A DNA stretch of 52,905 bases from Lachnospiraceae bacterium (lineage in GTDB: Bacteria; Bacillota; Clostridia; Lachnospirales; Lachnospiraceae), in contig JAILAD010000067.1 of NCBI GenBank assembly GCA_024681795.1, positions 1-52,905 on the forward strand. The letters are read 5' to 3'. Positions 16,462 through 25,037 of the stretch are shown piece by piece; position 1 is the stretch's first letter; each line of letters begins with the position of its first letter. The notes beneath the pieces are model-generated. The model was not told the DNA's origin. It made no database searches and worked only from the letters and a program-made list of their open reading frames with translations. The translations under genes and the position numbers were made by a program.

Positions 16462-18231
16462 TTATTTCACAGTCTCACGGATTGAAAGGACCGAAAATTC
16501 TTTTCCGCCCGGCAGTCGGATTCTGTCTGCTTCCGTGACATTCACGTTCCTGCCGTGCCCTTCGTAAAATGCCGGAATCCACTCCGTATTGACGACGGAG
16601 TCCTGCACATAGTAAATTCCGTCACCGGAAATCAAGCCCTCCCGGAGCTTTACGCCTCTTCTTGAAACCTGCGCATCATAAAGCGGGCTTCCCATAATCC
16701 AGGTTCCCATCCGCAGGAAATTGCCGCTTTCATAAGTATTTTTCCGGAATATCTTCTCTCCGTACGGTGCAAAGGAAGAAGTTTTCAGATAATAAACATT
16801 CTCCGGATGCGAGTTAAAATATTCATTACACCCGCTCCATTCGGAGGCACTTGTTTCAAATGCCTTGTATTCCGGCAAAAAAGCACCGATTCGCACTGCT
16901 CCCGCCACCATGACAACACCTGCCAGCACAGTTGCAATCAGCGTTTTTTCGGTAATAAATCGCATAATATACTCTTCCGTTTCCGTAATCAGTATCGAAG
17001 TTATGAAAACAAATACCATCAGATAAAGGCCGTAGGAAACACGTTCCGGGAATCTGGTACGGAACGTAAAATAAGTTACGACCGCCCCTTCGTACAGGAG
17101 TGACAAAAGCACCGTAACGGCCGCCTTTTTCTTTTTCAGAATAAATAGCATTACGGGCGCAAAAAGTGACAGTATCGTAAGCACAATGCCGAGCGGCTGC
17201 ACTTCCTGGTGCAGAATCCGGTTGATTACATTCTTCGCGGTATGCCGGATTTCCCATTTTTGATAATGAAGTTCTTTCCAGGTATTTCCGGTAAATTCCG
17301 CAAGTTCATGCATGGAGTCCTTTTTATAATTTTCAAAGAAGGCAAGATCCCATTCACCGAGGGGAAACATGTCCGTTTCTTCAATTCCGAGTGCTTTGTA
17401 TTCCTCCGCATGTTCCCCGTACTCCGGAAACATATAATAGTCATATACATCCGTTCTGTCCGCGTTATAGCGGTTGAACGCCTGCCATTCCGAATCCTGG
17501 TATGCCATGCGGTCGGTCAGGACGGACAAAACCGTTATGATTCCGATTACTGCCGGAAAAAGCAGCCTTTTCAGTTTGAATTTTCCGTTTGTGCGATAAA
17601 GAAACGCCAGTACAAAAAGCGGCAGGGACAGAAGAAATACCTGTTTTCTCATCCAGAGCGTCAGGATGAGAAGGATTCCCGCGACAATATTTGCAGACGG
17701 GGACTGTCCCTCTTTACGGACCTCTTTACGGATTGCTTCCGTCATCACCCAGAATAAAGCGACCGCCGCAAGCGTTGCGGCAAGGGAGGTATACTGATGC
17801 AGCACGAGGTACTTGTAATCCAGTGCTGCAAAGAAAAATCCGGCACTTAACGTAACGAAAATCCGGATGAACGGTTTCGATTTTCTGAAAAAAAATCCCG
17901 TCCGGACCATCACAAGAAAATAGGCAAGAAGATGAACCCCCGACATAAGTATGTCGTACCACGGAACCGATTTCCAAACCGTATACAGAGTCTTTAAAAT
18001 CAATCCCAGGGGAAACATGATATAAATCAGATGCGCATCCGGAACACCCGTGATTTCGCCTGATACTATCGCCTTTAACATTACGTCGTCATTAGTTGCG
18101 AAGCAGGGAAAATTGAAGAAAAAAACATACATGCCCAGTGCCGAAACAAACAAAAAAGCGGTAACCGGCACATCCGCACCTGTTCCGAATTTCTTTGCAT
18201 CTCTGTTTGTTCCGTTCTTACTCTCCGCCAT
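16462..18231 (-). CDS. Polytopic membrane protein, probable GT-C-type or glycan-modifying
   Basis: A 589-residue protein with about 11-12 membrane segments and a C-terminal outside domain of roughly 130 residues (EYKAFETSASEWSGCNEYFN onward). The first outside loop carries an acidic pair, CFATNDDVMLKAIVSGEITG, then VPDAHLIYIMFPLG. Acidic residues in the first loop are the usual metal/catalytic site of GT-C enzymes using lipid-linked donors, but I do not recognise a named family. The ATG overlaps the SGNH stop (TGATG), so translation is coupled; it is the last gene of locus A. A GGGGACTGTCCC palindrome, like the REP-like elements, lies inside the reading frame near 17700 and is translated as part of RKEGQSPSAN. 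Confidence 0.8.
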   Translation of the reverse strand: MAESKNGTNRDAKKFGTGADVPVTAFLFVSALGMYVFFFNFPCFATNDDVMLKAIVSGEITGVPDAHLIYIMFPLGLILKTLYTVWKSVPWYDILMSGVHLLAYFLVMVRTGFFFRKSKPFIRIFVTLSAGFFFAALDYKYLVLHQYTSLAATLAAVALFWVMTEAIRKEVRKEGQSPSANIVAGILLILTLWMRKQVFLLSLPLFVLAFLYRTNGKFKLKRLLFPAVIGIITVLSVLTDRMAYQDSEWQAFNRYNADRTDVYDYYMFPEYGEHAEEYKALGIEETDMFPLGEWDLAFFENYKKDSMHELAEFTGNTWKELHYQKWEIRHTAKNVINRILHQEVQPLGIVLTILSLFAPVMLFILKKKKAAVTVLLSLLYEGAVVTYFTFRTRFPERVSYGLYLMVFVFITSILITETEEYIMRFITEKTLIATVLAGVVMVAGAVRIGAFLPEYKAFETSASEWSGCNEYFNSHPENVYYLKTSSFAPYGEKIFRKNTYESGNFLRMGTWIMGSPLYDAQVSRRGVKLREGLISGDGIYYVQDSVVNTEWIPAFYEGHGRNVNVTEADRIRLPGGKEFSVLSIRETVK

Positions 18232-19652
18232 CAGAATCCCCTCTGGAATGCTACCCGCTCAAGGGTTTTGTCATATACGGTAAGTTTCAGATAATATCCG
18301 CAGTTGGAAATATCCGTTGTCGAAATCATGACATTTTCCGGCTGAAGGTCCCCGTGGAACGATGCCGAAAGTGTATCGTACCGCCCCAGCGGATATGTGG
18401 ATACCGGGGCCTCCGGATTATTGTAAGAAATCCTCTTCAATCCTCCGTTATCATACACCCAGACACCCGCCGCGGAAAATTCCGCCTCGTTCATTCCGAA
18501 AATCTTTAAATCCTCAAGGTAAGGATATTCCGCATTCTGATAGTCCAGTTCCAGGCTGACCACGGTTGCGTAATCCCTTTGATCCCGCAGCATATTCAGG
18601 GTTTCGGGAAGGCTTTCACACTGATTCAGTACGGTTTCAAAAGCAAGCTTTCCGCAATACGCATAATCCTCATCCCACTGATGATACGCGGAATCTCCCC
18701 TGTGATCGGAAAGATTATAGTTTTCTTTCAGATAAGCCGTTAAGTATGATGAGAGCTTTTCCGCACCATACCCGTTTAAATGATCGTTGTCGATAAAATC
18801 AGTGTTTACGTCAAGATTTAAAACTTCCCTTCCGCGGTTTAAATCCACCACCGGAACATTTTTCCCCTCAATATAGGAAATCGCACCGTCCAGTATGGAA
18901 AGGTCCGTATCTCCGGAATGATAGGGAATCACGATAAATACCAGCGAGAAATTTTCTTTTTCCGACAGTTCGATAAAGCGGTCAATGAGCTGCATGTTTT
19001 TGTCGGATAATTCCGCCGCCTCGCACACATAGGCGGAAGGATCAAAGTATTCGGCGGGATTTGCAACAAACATCAGGCCTTCTCCGCGGATAAAATCATT
19101 CGCGGGATTTTTCAGATAGTCATATTTTCCGAGCTCACGGTATCTTGTGTGTACAATCGGCCAGCGCAGAAAATAATTCGCGATTTTCGTCCGCTCCTCT
19201 TTCTCGGAAATATCGTAATAATCCTTAAGCTGCTCCGCGGAATTCAGACCGGTCGGAAGTGCCATCATATTTCTGTGTTCATTTCCTTCCACCGCGTGTT
19301 TCTCATAAGTAAACGGATACAGATCCACGAATACAACCTCCGGAGACTGTGTTTTTAACAGTTCCTTCAGGCTGTGGTAGGAGGAATATTTATCCTGCCC
19401 GGAAATCGCCATGTCAAAAACGGAATACCCTTCCTGCGACCAGAATGTGGCGGGTGCAATTCCGCAGTATGTGTGGGAAGAGCCGGTAAATACCACGTCG
19501 ACGGTATCCCTCGGCGTATTTTTAAGCTGCTCAATGCTGGAATTATAATCGCCCGAAGTATCCTTCCATTTAAGCACGCGGAACGCCCCTGCGATGCTGA
19601 GAACCGCAAGGGATACAAACAGTATGAATTTAATTGCGTTTTTCGTTTTCAT
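18231..19652 (-). CDS. SGNH-hydrolase-like protein, partner of the MBOAT O-acyltransferase
   Basis: A 473-residue membrane-anchored protein: an N-terminal membrane segment (about 5-25) then an outside domain. VVFTGSSHTYCGIAP (about 53-67) holds the nucleophile-position Ser of an SGNH/GDSL fold, and DFIDNDHLNGYGAEKLS (near 290) matches the Asp..His end of the triad. AlgX/AlgJ/DltD-like proteins of this kind work with MBOAT proteins to acylate exported polysaccharides. The ATG at 19652 is favoured over a TTG two codons upstream because AGG sits 6 nt before it. It lies 26 nt after the MBOAT gene and its stop overlaps the next ATG. The C-terminal 170 residues resemble a beta-rich carbohydrate-binding extension, not assigned. 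Confidence 0.85.
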   Translation of the reverse strand: MKTKNAIKFILFVSLAVLSIAGAFRVLKWKDTSGDYNSSIEQLKNTPRDTVDVVFTGSSHTYCGIAPATFWSQEGYSVFDMAISGQDKYSSYHSLKELLKTQSPEVVFVDLYPFTYEKHAVEGNEHRNMMALPTGLNSAEQLKDYYDISEKEERTKIANYFLRWPIVHTRYRELGKYDYLKNPANDFIRGEGLMFVANPAEYFDPSAYVCEAAELSDKNMQLIDRFIELSEKENFSLVFIVIPYHSGDTDLSILDGAISYIEGKNVPVVDLNRGREVLNLDVNTDFIDNDHLNGYGAEKLSSYLTAYLKENYNLSDHRGDSAYHQWDEDYAYCGKLAFETVLNQCESLPETLNMLRDQRDYATVVSLELDYQNAEYPYLEDLKIFGMNEAEFSAAGVWVYDNGGLKRISYNNPEAPVSTYPLGRYDTLSASFHGDLQPENVMISTTDISNCGYYLKLTVYDKTLERVAFQRGF

Positions 19653-19678
19653 ACCCAACCTGTCTTTTTCATCTCATC

Positions 19679-21163
19679 CTAAAAATCAAAATAAATAAAT
19701 TTGGCGGAACTGAAATCCACTCCGTAAACTCCGAAAACAATAATGACAAGAATCAATGCAATATATACAAGCCACCGGAAATACAGATTCTGTTCCGAAA
19801 GAAAAACACCGATTTCTTTCCCGAGTTTTTTGCGAATCAGAGAGACCGCAAAAAGAATTAAAATCGCAGCCGCAAGGATTCCGAACTCCCTGTGGTCAAG
19901 GCCGAGTTCGTAGATTCCTTCTCCGGATAATACCCACGGATTCGGTCTGGTAAACATCACCCGCAGATAATCCACCGCATGGGAAAGATTTTCCGCCCGG
20001 AAAAATACCCACGCGATATTTACGAAGAAAAACGTAAGTGCCACTTTCCAGAACCGGTAACTGAAGGGCGTCGTGCGTATGCCGGTATTCTTTTCGATTT
20101 TGGCAAGAAGAGGTGAAAGCAGATCCTCGAGACATCTTAACAGTCCGTGAATTGCACCCCAGATGACAAAATGCCAGGAAGCACCGTGCCATAATCCGCT
20201 TGCCAGAAAAACAAGAAAAAGGTTCAGATATTTTCTTACTTTTCCCTTCCGGTTTCCGCCGAGCGGAATGTAAAGATAATCCTTAAACCAGAGGCTTAAA
20301 GAGATATGCCAGCGGTTCCAGAAATCCTTTATTCCGGTGGAAAAATACGGTGTATTGAAATTCTCCATCAGGCGGATTCCCATGCATCTGGCAGCGCCGA
20401 TTGCGATAAAGGAATATCCTGCAAAATCCGCATAAATCTGCAGGGAAAACAGCACCATTGCCAGAACCAGTTCCACCGTACCGTAACGGTAGTAATGGTC
20501 AAAAACCTGATTGACCAGAATCGCCGCACGATCCGCAATGACCATTTTTACAAAGAGTCCCCAGAGCATGCATCCGAATCCGGAAACCAGATTTTCATAG
20601 TTGAATAAATTCTTTTCTTTCAGGGATTTAATCTGCGGAAGGAGGTTTTCGCTTTTCTCAATCGGTCCGGCGACAAGCTGCGGGAAAAAGCTTACAAAAA
20701 GCGCATAATCGACGATATTTTTTTCGGCTTTAATCGTTCCGCGGTAAACATCAATCACATACCCGATGGTCTGGAATGTATAAAACGAAATTCCAACCGG
20801 CAAAAGAAAATGAAAAGGACTTTTCAGTTCTCCTGCACCGAATAAAGAGATTCCCTTGTTCACGGTGGAAAGAAAGAAATCAAAATACTTGAAAAGAAAA
20901 AGAATTGCAAAATTGAAAAGAATGCAGCCCGTAAGGAAACCTTTACGGACATTCGTTTTTCCGGATGCATCAATAACACGGGCCGCGGCATAGGTGGTCA
21001 GCGTGGTAAGGACGATTAAAACGATATACTTCGGGTTCCAGCACATATAGAAAAAATAGCTGGCAGCGAGAAGCAAAATAGGCTTTGCCTTCTTCGGAAA
21101 AAGAAGGTAAAGCAGAAATACCGCCGGGAAAAATATAACAAATTGAATGGAATTAAAAAGCAC
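19679..21163 (-). CDS. MBOAT family membrane O-acyltransferase (AlgI/DltB-like)
   Basis: A 494-residue polytopic enzyme that moves an acyl group, usually acetyl, across the membrane to a polysaccharide. Seen: MLFNSIQFVIFFPAVFLLYL at the N-terminus, typical of AlgI; SFYTFQTIGYVIDVYRGTI; FFPQLVAGPIEKSENLLPQI; DFWNRWHISLSLWFKDYLYI, with its conserved RWHISLS; and GLWHGASWHFVIWGAIHGL (about 325-345), which contains the invariant catalytic His. The start is GTG at 21163 with GAGG 9 nt upstream. The adjacent SGNH gene completes the usual two-protein acylation unit, so locus A glycan is probably O-acetylated. Confidence 0.95.
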   Translation of the reverse strand: MLFNSIQFVIFFPAVFLLYLLFPKKAKPILLLAASYFFYMCWNPKYIVLIVLTTLTTYAAARVIDASGKTNVRKGFLTGCILFNFAILFLFKYFDFFLSTVNKGISLFGAGELKSPFHFLLPVGISFYTFQTIGYVIDVYRGTIKAEKNIVDYALFVSFFPQLVAGPIEKSENLLPQIKSLKEKNLFNYENLVSGFGCMLWGLFVKMVIADRAAILVNQVFDHYYRYGTVELVLAMVLFSLQIYADFAGYSFIAIGAARCMGIRLMENFNTPYFSTGIKDFWNRWHISLSLWFKDYLYIPLGGNRKGKVRKYLNLFLVFLASGLWHGASWHFVIWGAIHGLLRCLEDLLSPLLAKIEKNTGIRTTPFSYRFWKVALTFFFVNIAWVFFRAENLSHAVDYLRVMFTRPNPWVLSGEGIYELGLDHREFGILAAAILILFAVSLIRKKLGKEIGVFLSEQNLYFRWLVYIALILVIIVFGVYGVDFSSAKFIYFDF

Positions 21164-21216
21164 GTTTTATGTCCTCACATATTTCCTTTCATCCGGTTAC
21201 CGGACAAAGAAAACAT

Positions 21217-23337
21217 TTATTTTATCGGCCGGATGCTGATGATTTCTTCATCCTCCAGCTGGCTTCTGTCAAGCGGTCTGCCCTCAACTTCCTGCAGACC
21301 CTTTTTCCTGTGGTCTGCTTTTTCCTCAGGCAGCATGGTAACCCCGGTGCGAGGTTTTTCCTGTGTCGGTTGTTCCTCTGCAGGTTTCTCTACGGCAGGT
21401 TCTTCCGGTTGTTCTCCGGCAAAATTTTCCGCTTCTGCTGCCGGTTTCGTTTTCATCTGCTGCCCTGCATCTTTCATATCTGCAGCCTCTGCATTGTTCC
21501 CGGCCGCATCCGCAGCCTCTGCAGCTTTCTTTTCCGTATCCTCTGCAGTTTCTTCTGCAAGCTCCTCTGCGGATTTCTTCGATTTTCCGGTTTTTTGGGA
21601 AGATTTCTTCTTCGTCTTTTTCTGCTTCTTTTCCGGGTTTAAATCAACCAGAATCGGATAAAGACTTAATGCGAAGAAAAATACAAGCGGGTAGAAAATA
21701 CCGGAGCTGACATTCATCCATACCCCGAGCGTCATACCGCCGAGCAAAAGAGGAAGAAGCATTCTCTCTTTCCGTTCTTTTACAAACTTTACGATTGAAA
21801 CAATCCAGAGTCCCACATAGAAAAGAATGTTCAATCCGCCGCCGAAATATCCGAATTCATACAGCAGCTGGATATACTCATTCTTGGTCGCCATAACAAA
21901 AGAGTCCGCATTTACACCGACAAGAACATGTCCGTCCCAGTTCAGCGCACCGATTGTTTCAAAGAAGATTCCGATCCTGGAATCCATAAATACGTTCAGA
22001 TATGCGGCAAAGGTTTTCGGCTGAATAAAATCACCGTATCCGCCGGCTCCGCGGTGGAACATCTCCACTTTTCCGGTTAAGTCTTCCGCCACATTTGCAA
22101 AAAGACTGAGCGGGGATTTCATAACATTTTCCGCAAATGCCACGGTGTCAAAATCTTCCGCTGCTATCATATTTGCAAATACAATATTTCCGGCTATGAT
22201 TGCCGCAATTATGAGAAGCACGATTGCGGGGCGTACAAGCGAGAACGGAAGACGTCCCATTTTCGGTCCGAACAGAAAGATTACAAAGAACATTAAAAGC
22301 ACACCCGGAATAATTCCGGTGGTACCTTTGTTCAGAGCCATTACAACCGTTGCAATCAGCCAGACAATACTGATGAAATACGGGAAACTGAGCCGCCCGT
22401 ATTTTTTTGAAAAACGGATCAGGGCAAAGGACGCAAGCGCAAGGCAAAGCGCATAGAACTGCCCGATGTCGTCCGTAAACATGTAATAATCCCTCGGAAT
22501 AATCACCATCGGATTTCCGGTAAAGGAAAAGACCGTTACGACAACAAAGGTAAACATGCCCGAATAAAGAATGCAATCCGTCAGTTTTTCCCATTCCTTC
22601 GCACTTACCGGAATAAAGCACATAATCAGAAAATACAAAAATGCAATCGGCGCAAACCCGCCGTTTCCGTTCATAAGAGTAAAAACGGATGTGATGCATA
22701 AAAGTGCAAAAGCCGGAGAATTAAAACGCCGGTCCGGCCGGACTTTCTTCGTAACCGCAATATCCGTAAGCAGCATCAAAACCATCCAGCGGGTAATCAG
22801 CTCGACCACGATAATCATCATATTGGCCGAAGTTTTTCCCGCCATCATCGGATAAAATACCGCATACGGGACGTATGCAAGCGAAACAAAAAGCGAAGTC
22901 AGGTTAATAAGCCGCACCCTCTCCAGTGTCCAGAGAACACCCAGGAAAAAGATCATCGCAAAACGGCTGTAGAAAAATTCAAAATCGGTCGTTCTCGAAT
23001 TCCCGTATTCCGCCATACACAGCGTAATGCCCGAGAAAAAAATCATATACAGAACAAAATGCACGATTCCGAGAATTCTCTCGCGCTCTTTTTTCTGATT
23101 CTTCGCACGGATTATATCATTGACCTTTACCGTATCCGGCAGCCCGCCGGTCCAGTCGGAAATACCGAAGTAAGAAGATTTTACTTTTTCAAAATCCATA
23201 TCCTCGGGATTCGGCATGTCGTCTGCCGCATCCTCATCGTCTTCTTCGTAATCCGCGTCGTCGTCCGTATCGCTTTCAAAGAGAACATCATCGGATAAAT
23301 CCGTCATATTCAGTTTGGATTTCTTTTTTCTGCTCAT
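21217..23337 (-). CDS. O-antigen ligase/polymerase-like (Wzy/WaaL) protein with long charged tails
   Basis: A 706-residue protein with about 12 membrane segments (about 88-560). The motif ATKNEYIQLLYEFGYFGG before the last membrane group resembles the conserved end of the Wzy_C/O-antigen ligase family. NKGTTGIIPGVLLMFF and PRDYYMFTDDIGQFYALCLA fit the same family. Two unusual parts: an N-terminal cytoplasmic stretch rich in Asp/Glu (about 15-48), and a C-terminal tail of about 140 residues, first Lys-rich (KKQKKTKKKSSQKTGKSKK), then Ala/Glu/Pro-rich. Family members normally end soon after the last membrane segment. The gene follows the epimerase gene with 2 nt between stop and ATG. Confidence 0.8.
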   Translation of the reverse strand: MSRKKKSKLNMTDLSDDVLFESDTDDDADYEEDDEDAADDMPNPEDMDFEKVKSSYFGISDWTGGLPDTVKVNDIIRAKNQKKERERILGIVHFVLYMIFFSGITLCMAEYGNSRTTDFEFFYSRFAMIFFLGVLWTLERVRLINLTSLFVSLAYVPYAVFYPMMAGKTSANMMIIVVELITRWMVLMLLTDIAVTKKVRPDRRFNSPAFALLCITSVFTLMNGNGGFAPIAFLYFLIMCFIPVSAKEWEKLTDCILYSGMFTFVVVTVFSFTGNPMVIIPRDYYMFTDDIGQFYALCLALASFALIRFSKKYGRLSFPYFISIVWLIATVVMALNKGTTGIIPGVLLMFFVIFLFGPKMGRLPFSLVRPAIVLLIIAAIIAGNIVFANMIAAEDFDTVAFAENVMKSPLSLFANVAEDLTGKVEMFHRGAGGYGDFIQPKTFAAYLNVFMDSRIGIFFETIGALNWDGHVLVGVNADSFVMATKNEYIQLLYEFGYFGGGLNILFYVGLWIVSIVKFVKERKERMLLPLLLGGMTLGVWMNVSSGIFYPLVFFFALSLYPILVDLNPEKKQKKTKKKSSQKTGKSKKSAEELAEETAEDTEKKAAEAADAAGNNAEAADMKDAGQQMKTKPAAEAENFAGEQPEEPAVEKPAEEQPTQEKPRTGVTMLPEEKADHRKKGLQEVEGRPLDRSQLEDEEIISIRPIK

Positions 23338-23339
23338 AA

Positions 23340-24320
23340 TTATTTCTTTGATTTCATATCTTCCACAAGCTTAACAAACATATCTTCCAGACCGGTTTCC
23401 GCCCTCCAGCCGAGGCTTTGCAGTTTTGAGGTGTCCAGATTCATTTTCAGCGTCGGGGCAAATCCTCTTGCTTTTATTTCTTCCTCGCTGCTTTCCTGAA
23501 TGATTACTTTAACGCGGCCTGATGCATCCGTCCCGGCGGCAGTCTGTGCCATCTCGTAAACGGAACAGTACGTGTCTTCATTTGCGGCATTGTAGGCCTC
23601 ACCCGTTTCTCCTTTTAACAGAACGGTCAGAATCGCGTTTACCGCATCTTCCGTGTACAAATAACATCTCTTTGTTTCACCCTTTGTGTGAAGCACGATA
23701 TCCCTGCCTTCGATTACGCATCTTGCAAACTCCGCAAAAACACGGCCGTCATCGTAGTTCACGCCGGGACCGAAAGTCTGCGTTAAGCGGATTACCTTTG
23801 CGGGCACTCCGTACTGCGATGCGTAAGACGCACATAAACACTCACAGGCACGCTTGCTTTCGGGATAACAGGATCTGACGGACATCGTATTCAGGTTTGT
23901 TTCACGGTCTTCCGAAATTTTCTCATCCGTTCCGGGGCATCCGTACACTTCCATGGTGGATAAATAAACAAAGGAATCAACATGATTCAGTCCGGCAAGT
24001 TCAAGCATTCTCATGGTACCGGAAAAATTAACCTTCATCACGTCAACGGGTTCCGAAACAAATGCCCTGCTTGAAGTGGAAGCCGCACCGTGTATGATAT
24101 AATCAAGCCCGAAATCTTTCAGGGGAACTTCCGTGATATCGCCTGCAAGAACGGTGATATTTTCCTTTTTCCCCCAGAGTGCTTTTGCTTTTTCTTCACT
24201 TCGCGTAAGCACGTAAAGAATTGCTCCGGCATCGGCAAGCCGCTTTACCAGCGCTTTTCCGATCAGTCCGGTCGCACCGCTTATCATGATTTTTTTATTT
24301 TTCAGGATTTCTTCCATCAT
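23340..24320 (-). CDS. NAD-dependent sugar-nucleotide epimerase/dehydratase (extended SDR)
   Basis: A 326-residue Rossmann-fold enzyme of the extended short-chain dehydrogenase group that usually changes the stereochemistry or oxidation state of a nucleotide sugar. Seen: ISGATGLIGKALVKRL (NAD-binding GxxGxxG, about residues 13-28), DYIIHGAASTSS, STMEVYG, and SCYPESKRACE with the catalytic Tyr and Lys near residue 155. The substrate cannot be read from the sequence. GGAG sits 6 nt before the second of two adjacent ATGs, so the start may be 24317. It follows the cytidylyltransferase gene directly, which raises the possibility that it acts on a CDP-linked product. Confidence 0.9.
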   Translation of the reverse strand: MMEEILKNKKIMISGATGLIGKALVKRLADAGAILYVLTRSEEKAKALWGKKENITVLAGDITEVPLKDFGLDYIIHGAASTSSRAFVSEPVDVMKVNFSGTMRMLELAGLNHVDSFVYLSTMEVYGCPGTDEKISEDRETNLNTMSVRSCYPESKRACECLCASYASQYGVPAKVIRLTQTFGPGVNYDDGRVFAEFARCVIEGRDIVLHTKGETKRCYLYTEDAVNAILTVLLKGETGEAYNAANEDTYCSVYEMAQTAAGTDASGRVKVIIQESSEEEIKARGFAPTLKMNLDTSKLQSLGWRAETGLEDMFVKLVEDMKSKK

Positions 24321-25037
24321 TTACTCCGGTTTTTCATACATTCCCTTAAGCATGTAATAATCATTCGGGGTTGTGATTTTAATATTGTCGGGACTGCACT
24401 CCGTCGTATAAAGGAGGTGCCCGTACCGGCTCATCAGCATTGCGGAATCGATCATATTCGTTATTCCTTCCGCCGCAGCCTTCCGGTGCGCATCCCATAA
24501 ATCATCCAGGTAAAAGCACTGGGGGGCCTTTGCATTCCTGCAAAGGGAACGGTCTTCGATTTCCTTTAACGAACCGTCTTCATTCACCGTGATTACGGTT
24601 TCGATTGCGTGCGACGCCGCAATGCAGTTTCCGTGTTCTTTTACGCCTTTAATGCAGGCGGAAATCAGCTCACCGGTAATAATCGGTCTGACTCCGTCGT
24701 GTACCAGAACAATATCCCTGTCTTCTCCTGAAACGTTCTCTTTTGAAACATTCCGGACCAGATATTCCACACCGTTGCGGATGGACAGCTGCCCCGTTTC
24801 GCCTCCGGCAATCACATCCAGAACTCTGCCGATTCCGAATTCCTTGATATAATCCCTGCATTCATCGATATATTCTTCTTTGCAGACCACAACGATTCCG
24901 TCGATTTCGGGGTGATTCGAAAACTTTTCAAGCACATGAATGATAATCGGTTTTCCGCCGACTTTCAAAAACTGTTTCGGGGTAGTACTCCCCATTCTCA
25001 CTCCGACACCGCCGGCAAAAATCACCGTATAGTTCAT
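24321..25037 (-). CDS. IspD/TarI-like cytidylyltransferase
   Basis: A 238-residue nucleotidyltransferase that joins CMP to a phosphorylated alcohol. Seen: IFAGGVGVRMG then PKQFLKVGGKP (residues 6-30), the CTP-binding loop; VLVHDGVRPIIT; and DDLWDAHRKA near the C-terminus. The fold is shared by IspD (methylerythritol phosphate, isoprenoid route) and TarI/Bcs1-type enzymes (ribitol 5-phosphate). Its place in a glycan locus, beside an SDR and a LicD gene, favours a CDP-alditol or related donor over isoprenoid synthesis; this is inference. It overlaps the chain-length gene by ATGA. No TarJ-like reductase is in the window. Confidence 0.88.
   Translation of the reverse strand: MNYTVIFAGGVGVRMGSTTPKQFLKVGGKPIIIHVLEKFSNHPEIDGIVVVCKEEYIDECRDYIKEFGIGRVLDVIAGGETGQLSIRNGVEYLVRNVSKENVSGEDRDIVLVHDGVRPIITGELISACIKGVKEHGNCIAASHAIETVITVNEDGSLKEIEDRSLCRNAKAPQCFYLDDLWDAHRKAAAEGITNMIDSAMLMSRYGHLLYTTECSPDNIKITTPNDYYMLKGMYEKPE

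Noticed and set aside
24321-25037. Calling the cytidylyltransferase housekeeping ispD
   Set aside because: Sequence alone cannot separate IspD from TarI-like enzymes, and the LicD/SDR neighbourhood points to glycan use; left as IspD/TarI-like.
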